The translations under genes and the position numbers were made by a program. The notes below the pieces were generated by a model. It had not been told where the DNA came from. It saw only the letters and a program-made list of their open reading frames with translations, and did not search any database. DNA of 64,000 nucleotides from Brassica napus (taxonomy: Eukaryota; Streptophyta; Magnoliopsida; Brassicales; Brassicaceae). Each line of letters starts with the position of its first letter. Within the stretch, counting starts at the first letter, position 1. The stretch is from NCBI RefSeq assembly GCF_020379485.1, contig NC_063452.1, forward strand, positions 27,410,770 to 27,474,769, written 5' to 3'. Shown in pieces: positions 9,783 to 20,573 of this stretch.

Positions 9783-12700
9783 TCACTCAAAATCTAGCAA
9801 AGGCTTCTTGGAACGAGCAGCCAAATTCTCCTCCCTCTGTTCAGCGACACTGCGAAGAGCTTTGCGGCGAGCTTCAGCGCTTTCCAAGTACTCTTGTATT
9901 GGAGGGAGAGTCACTTGTTGTTGTTCTACCCCATCTGCTTTTGCTCGACGAATCAACTAATATTCAACAGCACATAAAAGGTTAATGTCCCTTAATGATC
10001 TGCACCTGTGTAACAATATTTAACCAAATTTAACACATCACCTTTGAAGCCCATGTTCGTTCTGCTCCTTGACATACATCTCGAATATCCCTGCCTGACA
10101 TTCTGCATACCCAGTCAACACCACATTAAAAAGAAAAAGTCCGTGTGGACGACACAGGATTCATTGCAAACTTTATAATGATTATGTTAAAAGAAAAAAG
10201 TGAGAAACTATACGCTTCTGTGGCATGAGCAAGCTGGACTAGTTCAGGCTTTGAGAGTTGTTTTGCGTATTGGGCGATGATTTCTTGACGGGTTTGTAAG
10301 TCCGGTAAGCCAAACATGATCATGGAATCGAACCGGCTAAAGATATACACATAGGACACTGGTCAGGACACGAGTTAAAACATGTTTAAGAGGGTTTATT
10401 GCTTTACCTGATTAAAGCGGGATCAAGATCTTGTTTTCTATTGGTTGCAGCAATCACAACCCCTTTTTTGTCCTGTTCAAATCCATCAATCTGCAAAGAA
10501 ACAAAAGACGAAATAATAGCTAGTCTGTAGTTGATATGTGTTATTGACAAACTTTATGCGTATTTACCTGCCTTAGTAGTACCGACAAAACTCTACGTGT
10601 TGCTTCATGCATATCACTATCACGAGATATAGCAAAGGCATCGATCTGAAACGTTACTTAGACAAGTCAATTTTGTTTTTAATTCATAGTCAAATCTTGA
10701 AAGGAGCAATATTGACTTCACCTCATCAAGAAATATAATTGCACCATCAGAGAGCTCATTTGCTTGTGAAAACACAGCACCAAGAAGCCGCTCGCTTTCA
10801 CCATAGTACTTAGACATTACAGCTTCCAGCGGCACATATAGCAACGGTATGCCCTGATAAATGGTTAGAGCTCAATATTCAAATCCTCAAAAGGTTAAAA
10901 AAGGAGCAGGTTCTAGGATGCTCACTGCTTGATTAGCGATAACACGCGCACAAGATGTCTTCCCAGTTCCTAAGTTTTAGAGTTTAATGAATAATCAGAT
11001 TCAAAACTTGTTTCTACAAAAAAAAATGCAATTTCTTCTGTGGCTAACCTGGTGGACCCTCAAACAGCACAGCTCGGGGTCGGTTTGATTCAAATTTAGA
11101 CCGTGTACCACGAACTATATCATCATATACTTCAGGACTATGAAGAGCCATCAGTATTGTGTCTTCTATTTCTCTGCACCATGATAAGAAGCTAATATTA
11201 GCAGCTTTGTGGGATAGAAAAGAGAAAAGATGTAAACCAAAGCTTACCGTTTTTGCTGTTCATATCCAGCGATATTGTCCCATGATATCTCGTGGACAGA
11301 ATCATCATCTCCAAGAGGTTTGTTAACTCCATAGATTCTCACTCCCATCGATTCCAATTGAGAAATAGTTTTGTCCTTAGATGCTTCACGTGCGCTTCCT
11401 CTACCTCCTTTGTTTTGTCCAGGTTTTGTTCCAGCTACTTGCAGAGCTGAAACAAAAGCCTCGAGTTCTTCAGTAGTCAAGCTTCCCTTCTTTATGAACT
11501 CAACTTCCTGAAAACATGTTGTAGCATCATTAAGATTTGAGAGTTGGTTCTTTATTCGAACGAGAAATGAAGCTTACCACTTTATCAGAGGTAAGTAAGG
11601 AGCCAAAGATAAGAATGCACAGGTCTTCATCTGAATCATCCTCACTTGCTCCTGCTTCCTTCTTCTTTTCCACACTTCGAAGTGCTATTTGCCAAGCAAC
11701 TGGGCTGAAATAACAAGAAACGAGTAGCGTTTAGCTTAAGAAACTGCTTCTTGGACAAAAATTTTGTAGAACAAGACACTTACTTGTCCCAAGAACGCAA
11801 CATCATGTCTGAACCACCAGTGCGATCTGAGACTTTCACACCTAGTTGTGATCCAATGTTTGCTATTAACTGTGCAACTTCGCATGTGGAAGGAACTTGA
11901 AACTTCAACGTAATCTACAACACAAAACACGCTTAATCAAAATCCTGCCTTAAAATTCCAGATCACAATCATTACTAAAATTATCAAAAACAAGAGAGAA
12001 AGTTTCAAAAGATCATTGCAGAAACCTTTTGACCCCTGACAAAGACATTGAACCGTGGGCAAGAACTATATTGACTTCCTTTGCTTTGTATTAGTTCTTG
12101 GATCCGAGCTCGTTCTTTCTTGGCAATGTCTGCATAGTTTGGTGGAGGATCTGCTGGGACAGATGACTTGTTACTAATCTGCAACAAAATCAAAATTATA
12201 AACTACAATCAGTAGTAGCTATGCTACATAGACGGACTAAATCAAATCATCTACAGTTTCCAGGTGTGTTACAAAACCTCATCTTTCTTGGAAATGTCGT
12301 CTACATGGTTTGGGGGAGGATCTATGGGGGAAGATGACTTGTAATTAGCCTGCAAGTGGTCAAGTTATAAACCATATAATCAGAAAGAAGTAACTGTGTT
12401 ATACATAGAAGGAGTAATTAATCAATGTGACGGTTACAGAACCTCATCAGAATCAGCATAAGCTACTCCAATCGCTCCAAGGCTAAAGAGAGCACCAAAA
12501 ACTGCAGGCGCCATAGAAAAGCATGGAGAATCGTTTAAGGTGCTGCAAGATCTCAGGACATCACTTGCTTTTGAATTACTACGCTCAACGGTTCCTGCAC
12601 AAATCAAATTCCTCAACAGTTCCCTTTTTTTTAAAAAAACCAATTAGAAGAATTCATTCGAAAACCATGATCAATCAGAAGATCATATCACAAAGAGATT

Positions 12701-12859
12701 CGCAGATTCTTGAATCAGACAGTAGAAGAAATGGAGAATCGTACCGTGATGGAAACGTCGACGAAGCTCGCGTCGTCCACGTGGCTGCGACGGAGGATGG
12801 TGGGAGAGAGATCCGCGCCATACGCGAGCTGCTCGAAACAATCGGTGAAGAACCGCCAT
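9783..12859 (-). CDS. Organelle-targeted AAA-type ATPase (At4g04180-like)
   Basis: Fifteen exons join in frame: 12859-12745, 12594-12443, 12349-12278, 12178-12026, 11914-11784, 11704-11578, 11507-11248, 11173-11049, 10969-10926, 10853-10722, 10645-10568, 10490-10408, 10336-10214, 10102-10042 and 9956-9783, giving 609 aa. The N terminus is Arg-rich without acids (MAVLHRLFRAARVWRG), typical of a mitochondrial or plastid presequence, followed by a hydrophobic stretch (VFGALFSLGAIGVAYA, about residues 69-84) that could anchor it in a membrane. The single AAA module has Walker A GPPGTGKT (376-383), Walker B AIIFLDE (431-437), sensor-1 AATNR (477-481) and an arginine-finger-like ISRFD (490-494). 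The C terminus is charged and helical. Substrate and location are not known from sequence. Exons 3 and 4 encode similar peptides (see findings). Confidence 0.92.
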
Positions 12860-13168
12860 TCGATTTGCCTTTACACAATTTATCGAGGCTGTTAAAGGGT
12901 TTATGAGGTTTTCTAAAGAAGGATTTGATTTACAGACAAAAAGTTTTAAGGCGATTACAGAGAAACCTTCCGGAGATAACCAACCGGTCCTTTTCAACAT
13001 ACCGGTTAAAAATGTGGGTCTGTATGGTATGCGCGGGTCTAAATTATCTCACTATTAATTAAATAATTTCTTATAATTATTTAAAATTTTGTTTATTATT
13101 ACATGCAGTTATTATTATTAGAATAAACTACACTATGCAAAAAAACTTAAGTATAAATGATATACAAT
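12860..13168. other. AAA ATPase promoter region
   Basis: Upstream flank of the minus-strand AAA ATPase gene, then AT-rich DNA up to the target duplication of the next transposon. No other feature is seen. Confidence 0.5.
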
Positions 13169-13965
13169 TAGGGGTGTGAAAATGAGTTATACCTCATGAG
13201 CTGGCTCAGTTCGATTTTTCATGAGCATGATCTTTGTTTTTTACACTCATTTAATAAATGAGCTTAATGATCGAGTTTAAATTAGATCACGAGTTATATG
13301 AAAGATTTTTAATGATCATAAGCTAAATCATGACCTTGGTCGCTTTTATACTTAATGTATATATATATACATACATATATATAGATGACTTCTATTTTTC
13401 TTATGTAAGAAAATATAGTTCTTATATTAATTGTATTTATCTTCTAAAATTAAAATGTAAAACCAAAAAGTTATAATTATTTTCAAAAATGTTAAAGAAT
13501 ATTGATATCAATCCTCGTATCATATATCTTTAAAATTAAAAACTAAAACAAAATATTCCTAAGATTCTCATCCAGAATATATATATTTTTATAATCTGAA
13601 TAGATGAAGACTTTGAACATGAATCATCTCAAAACTCTTATGTGAAATAGATTTTCGGATCACTGATTTAACTTTTTAATTTATTATTAGGTGCTATATT
13701 TATTCAATATTTAATATTAATGTTTTGGATTAATTTTAAATTATATTATGAAAATTATTTTGCTTTATAATTTATTTTATAATTATTTTTATACTTTATC
13801 GCGAGTTATCTCATTTAGTTCATAATCTAGATGATTTGAGTTCGACTTTACATATTGAAGCTCATATAATAAATGAGATAAGCCAAGCTGGGCTGAGCTG
13901 GGCTAGCTCATGAAATATCCGAGTTCACTGTAAGTTGAGCGAGTTAGCTCATTTTGACACCCCTA
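13169..13965. mobile_element. Non-autonomous hAT-type element (797 bp)
   Basis: The ends are inverted: left taggggtgtgaaaatgag, right complement taggggtgtcaaaatgag, 17 of 18 identical. The flanks are tatacaat on the left (13161-13168) and gatacaat on the right (13966-13973), an 8-bp duplication with one mismatch. An 8-bp target duplication and TAGGGGTG-type ends indicate hAT. Subterminal zones on both sides repeat gagct, ctcat and gagtt words, likely transposase binding sites. The interior is AT-rich and has no transposase. Confidence 0.85.
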
Positions 13966-14439
13966 GATACAATGTAGTTCTTGAAACGATGTTGTTAGTC
14001 CTCGTTCTAGTGCTTGATATGACATCGTTCAAACTTAAATCTAGTTTTTCATACGATCTGCACTTTGATACGATGTCGTTTGATTTAATTCTTGATACGA
14101 TGTGTTCGCATACAAACAAAACATGTTTCCTTGCAGAATGAGACATTCTCAAACTAACTAATCTTATGAAAGTTACAAAATTCCCTAGTATCTGATGGTG
14201 TGATGTGTTGGTCTCGAATTATCTCACAATTAATATGTTTGCTTATAGTCAAAATAACTACAACTAGCCATTTCAAAGTAGATTTTAAGTTTAACATTTC
14301 TTACATTAAAGGTCATACCAAAAGTAGTCTGCAAACTTTCTCAACACTGGTCGAGTTTAAACATTTCTCCACAAAAAAAAACCACACGATGACACAAGTC
14401 TGAAAATAAACCAACCATGAACCAATTCCCAAAAGTATT
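13966..14439. other. Intergenic
   Basis: Three near-copies of gat(a/g)(c/t)gatgtcgtt-type words lie at about 13980-14105, otherwise AT-rich. No gene is supported. Confidence 0.4.
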
Positions 14440-14710
14440 TCATCCTGGATCCAAAAGATAGAATTCACACATCTTGATCCCTTCTCCTTTTTTATCCCAG
14501 TACACCAACATCTTTCTCTTCCGACGAACTCCATTTGGCAGTATTGCATATAGTTCTCGATCCAACCCTTCATCATCAGGCACTTGCCATGTTTGCTGGT
14601 CCGAATCTCTATGCACTTCATTCCATACTCGGTCCTTTTAATCCATTGGATCAAATGAGTCCAACATGAACCGTTCAAACTCAGCTTGAACAAACACCAC
14701 AAGCAGCACA
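14440..14710 (-). pseudogene. Degenerate unidentified gene fragment
   Basis: After an AG at 14711-14712 the minus strand reads a coding-like frame (VVFVQAEFERFMLDSFDPMD), broken by one in-frame TAA and continuing through WNEVHRDSD and LVYWDKKGEGIKMCEFYLL to a TGA at 14442-14440. Charged, well-ordered sequence on both sides of the stop argues for a once-real exon. I do not recognise the family. A longer open frame overlaps it in a different phase (14807-14313), but that reading is Cys/Trp-rich and looks like a shadow. Confidence 0.4.
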
Positions 14711-17700
14711 CTGTCCAAAACAAATACTCAAGAATCACTATTAGTCTATAAAAAACTAAGTCAATAATTGTATTGCATGAATTAAGGAAAGAATCATTAC
14801 TGTTCAAAATCTATCAAGATTTTAATAGCAGGCCTCACAACTGAGGGTGTCATCGGTGAATCATTCTTCTTAGATTCTTAGGCCACACATGATAATCACC
14901 AATTGGGAGTCTCACATATGAACTCTGCGTAAGCCAACTTTTGATGTTATATTTTGTCATTAATACATCCCTTCAAGTGATTCTTTGGCAATTTTTGAGC
15001 AGTATTTGGGCAATAATCTATGGACACATTTTATGGGATAATAAATGGGTTGGATGGGGTAGAATTAGGTCTATGAATCTATGACATCTTCAGCAATAAA
15101 CTTGAGTGTATCATATCAGATATGTCTAAGTTTTTTTAGCTAAAAAAAAAAATAAGTTTTTTTTAGCTTTTTAACTCCATGTAAGATAATCAGAATCTGA
15201 GAATCTAACATATCTACTCCACATAAAACGAGACATATGAAATTTGGTAGAATTGTTACAAATGTCATCAATGTGGTTTCAACAACCTCTTCCAAAACAA
15301 TTTCATCTAGATTATAATTATTGTATTAAAAAAATCAGCTTTTTGTAATGTGAAATTTTCTTATTTGTGAAACTGCACTTTGTGAATAATCTATATTATA
15401 ATTATAATAGGATAGTTTTTGTTCTCTCCTAAGCTTGTCTACATCAGCAGTAATTTTTTGTGTGGGTCCCACAACTTCTCAGTATTGTCAACGAGTTTGG
15501 TCTTTCATGAGTTTTTTATTGGGCTCAATATTGGGTTATTGTTCTAATTCTCTATGGGCCTATATGCCACCAAACCGGGTAGTTAGGATTATTATTTGGG
15601 AAGTTACGACCAACACTCCTCGCCACCTATGTTCTCTTCGATTCATCTTCCCGACGATGAGGAATCTGAAAGATTTCACTGAATCATGCTTAATCCAAGC
15701 ATCGTCTTTAATGCAATCATGCATCCCCCCCCCCCCCCCTTTTATTCTCTTTCTCTGAATCTTCGAGTATAAAAAGGTATGCTCTCTACCTTCAAATTCA
15801 TCAACTCAATCCTCTAAATCATAAGCTTTTAAAAAAATCCAGTGATTTAAAGACTGGCTCCACTGTTCGCCTCCCTCTTGCCACAATCATTGAATCCCTC
15901 TTTCGTAAGATCTTTGTCTATCAGTTCATTATAATCCAGATATTTATAAAAAAATTGTCATTCACTCATGATCCTATTTAGTTTTCTGGCGTGAGAAACT
16001 CTGCATATTTGAGTTGTTTAATAGATTCTCGCTAATAGCCTCGTCATTGGAATAATTGCAGATTTGGGTTGTCTTCTTTCTATTAATAGATACGTGTGGT
16101 GTGTAAATAAGGTGATTCAAATGAGATGAATAATGGATCGCTGAGTTTGGTCCGAACTCTATATTTCTTTCCTCATGTTTTTATGCTATTTTTTAACAGT
16201 AGCACTAGAGTATGAGATGGGTGATGCTCATATGGCTATTTAAGCCACGAGTGAGGAAACTTTCTTTTATGTAGTATAAAATATTAGTTTCAAGAACTCA
16301 GCTTTAATAAACGTCTGTTGATTAAAGCGGGCTGAACTATGTGTCTTTCAGTTACATTGAAGCAGAGCAGCCTCAACTTCACACTGTCTGACTCTCCTCT
16401 ATCGATGTTTACCGCTCGATGTCTCTGCCGCTCAAGTCAAATGCTTATTCACCAAGCTCATAGAGAAAGAGGTTTTTGTTCCTATTTGCTTTGTGATCTA
16501 CTAAGAGATTCGTGTCTAAATCCTAAAAATATTATTGAATTTGTGCCGTGTCTGAGAGTCATCAAGTGAAACTAAAATCTTACAAAGCAATGGACACATG
16601 TGGTCGGAAATTGAAACTGTTGGAAGTAGTGAACATTTTGATAATTGGTTTACTTTATATAGTTTGGATTTGAATTTCAGTTTTTTTGATTAAAAGCAGA
16701 GTATTCATTTATTAATATGTAGTTTGATTGGTCAGGGTGATAAACAGTCAAATAGGGCCACTTAACATGTTGCACAACGACATAGTAACGTTTAATTTAT
16801 GATAGCATCCATGCAAACTGTAATGTTTCATTTCTTCCATGAGCAAGAGGAAAGGGCTTATACTTCTTCCTCATTATGACATTCTCGTATATTTGGCATT
16901 CTCGTATCTTTCTCTTTGAAAGTAATTAGCGTTACTTTCTAAACCCCCTATAGACTGTGTCAATTGTTTAATTTAAATCCGGCAAATACCAAAAGTATGT
17001 ATTAAATCCACTGATGGGTTGTTGGAAAGACATTTTATTCAAAATCCAAATAATTTTTTTTGTCGGCTACCCATCTAAGCTAGATCAAGTGGTGGTCAGA
17101 CGAGCCGATCCAAATAATTTGGCCGAACTATATCCAAATTAGCTGAAATCTGTTTACTTGATGGACCATGACTGATGGATGTAATCCATCTCCAACATTT
17201 AGTCTAACATCTTGCACTGCCATCATTTTAGAATACTGGGGTTTAATTTTGCCTCTTTCACAGTTTTGAATATTTTCAGGTGATTTGTGAAACTGCAGAT
17301 GCTTGGTATGATGAGCTAATTAAGGACATATAAGGTGTAAAGAAAGGCCAAGAAATGAGCTTGGAGATTAAGAGGAGTTGTAGCTGCAGATATAACTTGG
17401 TAGGCCGCTAAGGAAGAAGAGAAGAATAGGTGGTAGCAGTTTCAAGACCACTACAACTGCTACTCATCATAGTGGGAGCACCTGATGAAGGTAACCACTA
17501 CTACGAGCTCGCTTCAAGGTCTCAAGGGTGAAGAACAAACTCTATGTGGAGGTTTACACAGGGGGAAAGACTGCTAAGATAGACCACTCCAGGAAGCTTT
17601 CAAAACTGTATCCATCTGTTATGGATCCAATCTATTTTTTCATGGATAGCATGGTTTCTCTTTTCTCTATCTATGAGTATTTGTTCAGAGTTAAGTTTAT

Positions 17701-18357
17701 TAAAAAAAAATTTAAAAGATATTTTTGTTCTGATTAGCTCAAAATCCAAGTATTTGGTGAAATACTTTTTTTTTTTTTTTTTTTTTGCCTTGAGCTGTAC
17801 ATCCACTTGCCACTGTTCTTCCAAGATGTTTCCAAATCCACCAGAGAAAATCCCTAGTCTGGTCCGTTCTTTCATATGCATATGATAATTTGTAACTTGA
17901 CTTCGATTTGAGTTATATATATAATCCAGAAATATGGTCAAAATAACTTTTGATTTTTCCTTTTAATTCGGTACGTCCAATACTTTGGGAGTGGAGGACA
18001 CAAAGAAGACACGAATACACATCCAAGTGATTTGAAATAAGAATTTAAATGGGGGGGTCATAGGCTACGCTACCCGTTTAGAGCAGCAATTATTCTGTAA
18101 AACCATAGGGGAAGGAGATGAACAGTTTTTAATTGAGTTAATAGCCGACAAAGGTACATCCTCAGATGTTTAAATCAGAACCACTTGTTGAAAAAAAAAT
18201 CAGAACAACTCAACTTTTCCTCATATATGTTTAAATCAGAGCCACTTAACAAGTACAGCTCAAAACTAGATCAACCAAACATAACAATAAGTTGAAAACT
18301 CTTCTTCGATTACATCCCTCAGTTTCATCTCATGATCCAAAATACAGTTTGGTGTAA
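14711..18357. other. 3.6-kb region with gene debris, no intact gene
   Basis: AT-rich with islands of more normal composition. 15390-15430 (tctatattataattataata) resembles the 5' end of some crucifer Helitrons, but no matching 3' hairpin/CTRR end was found. 15725-15740 is a C13 run. 16340-16570 and 17280-17640 contain coding-like pieces (for example YVEVYTGGKTAKIDHSR at about 17540) with frame breaks and no identifiable domain. 17767-17787 is a poly-T run. 18048-18056 is a G run. No complete gene is supported. Confidence 0.45.
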
Positions 18358-18808
18358 TCAGGCCTTAAAGGTTTCTCCATTAGCCTCGGCTTGCTTCTTC
18401 TGGTAGTCTTTAACTGCTGCTTTGATGGCGTCTTCTGCGAGCATACTGCAATGTAGCTTTACCGGTGGCAAAAATAGATGCTTTGCGATTTGCCTGCAAA
18501 ATTCAAACACATTGAGATTTTTCTCAAACAAACCAATCAATAATTGCATGCAATGATCCAGTAACTGAAACCACAAATGAAAAAAAGCACTTACGAGTTC
18601 TTTATGGTTAAGACTTCCTCCATGGATTTTCCCTTGACCCATTCAGTCGCGCTATAAAACATAATTAACAAACATCACCAAACTTACGAGCTTTAGCATT
18701 GAGAGCTCAATGTTGTTGCACCAAAAAATATGATAATTTACAAACTGTACTATACAAGATATTTCACTATATATGAAACAATACATCGACTAGAATATGA
18801 ATTATATC

Positions 18809-18932
18809 TGTTAGATTAAAGTTTAATTATGGGCTTCCAACTTAAAACCAATTGGTGATTAGTGGATTGGCCCTAACCCTTTATATATTAATGTCCCTTA
18901 GAATTTCCGATGTGGGATATATATCCCTAATA
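18809..18932. repeat. TRIM LTR (3' LTR of the minus-strand element)
   Basis: Begins tgttagatt and ends ccctaata, a direct repeat of 19128-19255 with a few substitutions and a 4-bp length difference in the tatatatta region. Confidence 0.88.
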
Positions 18933-19127
18933 CCCCTCCTCGAGATAAAGGCTCTTATCGGCCAGAAATCTTGGAATTTTAGGACATTTATACTCGGTCG
19001 AGAGAGTTTAACACAACCTTTATACCCGGTTGGAAAGGTTAATCACGACCTTTATACCCGGTCAGAAGGGTTAATTTTAATTTTATTCAGGAGTTTTAGG
19101 GTATTTAGGATCTGGGCTCTGATACCA

Positions 19128-19255
19128 TGTTAGATTCGGGTTTATTATGGGATTCCAACTCAAAAACCAATTGGTGATTAGTGGATTGGCCCTAACCCTT
19201 TATATATTACTTAATGTCCCTTAAAATTCCCGATGTGGGATATATATCCCTAATA
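19128..19255. repeat. TRIM LTR (5' LTR of the minus-strand element)
   Basis: Begins tgttagattcggg next to the primer binding site and ends ccctaata before the target duplication. Confidence 0.88.
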
Positions 19256-19614
19256 ATATCTCTAATTACGCAATTAGAAGATGAAAAATCGATTCACAAT
19301 TTCTCATAAAGATTAAACATACCAAGGGAGGAAGCGGCAATGGCGGAGCCTCAACCAAAGGTCTTGAATCGAGCATCAACGATTTTACCGGAACCATCAA
19401 ACTTAACCTGAAGCTTCATTAGATCTCCACAGGCAGGAGCTCCTACAAATTCAGTGCCAACGTTAGGATCATTCTTATTGAATGATCCAACGTTTCGGGG
19501 ATTATCAAAATGGTCGATCACAATTGGATGGTACATTCGAGAAGCAATAGGGAATGGTTTAGAGTTTCATGAAAAAATCCCTAAAAGAGACCTTCTCGCT
19601 GTTTGCCTTAACAT

Positions 19615-20573
19615 CGTTATTGTTTAATCTCTCTGTTGAAATTCTTTTGAAATTCTAGGGGTTTCTCTCCAGGCTTAGGTTAAATGGTCAATATATATAT
19701 GGGGATGTTCGGTTGAAATAACATTACACGGCGGGTTTTTTTTTTTTTTTTTTGTAACAACATTACACGGTGGTTAAAAAGTACTTTTAACTTGTGAAGG
19801 AGTTCTTTAGAAATATATTTGGAACAAATAAACATCTGATGGAAAATTCACTTTTATAAAAAGGAAATAATACATAATGAAGGTGGCTTTACAGAAATTA
19901 CACATTAGAAAGAAAAAAAAATCATTTACACGTTAGATAAAAACATTAAAGGAAGATGCAATTAAATACTGGAAAATTAGTTGAAAGTTCTAGTACTCGA
20001 AAGATGTATAACTAACAAAGTTTACAAACAAACAAATACGGTCCTAATAATTACATGTCCAGAAATTTCTCAAGAAAATTACATGTCCAGAAGTAAAAGT
20101 GTGGTCTATTATCCCAATGGAAAACGTGAAAAGGTTAACAGCTTCATAATTCAAACCAAGCTCCTTGTATACTCTATTTTGGTACTAAAATAAGCTATAT
20201 ATGTGTGTAATAGTTTCTGGTAGTATTCCCCCCTAAAAAATAATCTTATCATATCCTGCCTGGAGATCCACTTAATAGACGTATAGTGGACAGGCTCTGG
20301 ATACAAGTGCGGTTTACCGAATAAAAAACAATCTGCTAAATAATAGTATGATCATTCGTCATAATAATTTTTAATGTTTTGGTCATTCCTTTGTTAGATT
20401 TTTCATGTAGTGTAGATATTATCAAGTCCTTACAAATCATCTATTGAATAGTGCCCTCTTGTATTCTCATAGAAAAATGAGAGAAGGAATACAAATATTT
20501 TACATATATCAATCATTGTTGTTTCTTTACTTGAAAGCAATTATGAGAACCCTTTTAGCAGTTTACGGTGCAG
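19615..20573. other. ISU upstream flank and AT-rich intergenic DNA
   Basis: Holds the former ISU promoter and an acattacacgg word repeated around a poly-T tract at about 19735-19755. 20550-20600 repeats ccttttagcagttt twice, at the border of the LINE-bearing segment. No gene is seen. Confidence 0.45.

Larger units (their letters stand above)
18809..19255 (-). mobile_element. TRIM retroelement (447 bp) in the ISU intron
   Basis: A complete terminal-repeat retrotransposon in miniature. Two direct LTRs of about 124 and 128 bp flank about 195 bp with no coding capacity. On the minus strand the order is LTR (19255-19128), primer binding site TGGTATCAGAGC (19127-19116, initiator-tRNA-Met type), a short interior, a purine tract (CTCGAGGAGGGG) and LTR (18932-18809). 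A perfect 5-bp target duplication, atatc, flanks it at 18804-18808 and 19256-19260. The interior repeats a 15-bp word like acctttatacccggt three times. Confidence 0.92.
18358..19614 (-). pseudogene. ISU3: Mitochondrial Fe-S scaffold ISU gene (ISU3-like), disabled
   Basis: ISU/IscU is the scaffold on which the cysteine desulfurase complex builds Fe-S clusters in the mitochondrial matrix. Pieces on the minus strand match the family end to end: 19614-19323 (presequence and N-terminal half), about 18651-18595 (TEWVKGKSMEE) and 18493-18358 (LPPVKLHCSMLAEDAIKAAV to TGA). Three defects are visible. A TGA lies at 19569-19567 inside the presequence. A second TGA at 19353-19351 sits where the family has the first Cys of FGCGSA, a cluster ligand. 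Exon 2 is 2 nt out of phase with the conserved acceptor position (cgcg where cg is expected). The second catalytic region (CGD, and LHC later) is still present. Intron 1 carries a TRIM element. Position agrees with Arabidopsis ISU3 (At4g04080). Sequencing error could explain one lesion but hardly all three. Confidence 0.85.

Noticed and set aside
12523..12906. 127-codon plus-strand open frame
   Set aside because: Antisense of exons 1-2 of the AAA ATPase; no domain, and the minus strand explains the region.
15390..17640. Helitron
   Set aside because: Only a 5'-end-like tctatatta word was seen; no 3' hairpin with CTRR, Rep/helicase sequence or A/T insertion site could be matched.
19351..19353. 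TGA as a selenocysteine codon in ISU
   Set aside because: Land plants lack selenocysteine insertion, and a second TGA plus a phase error point to a pseudogene.
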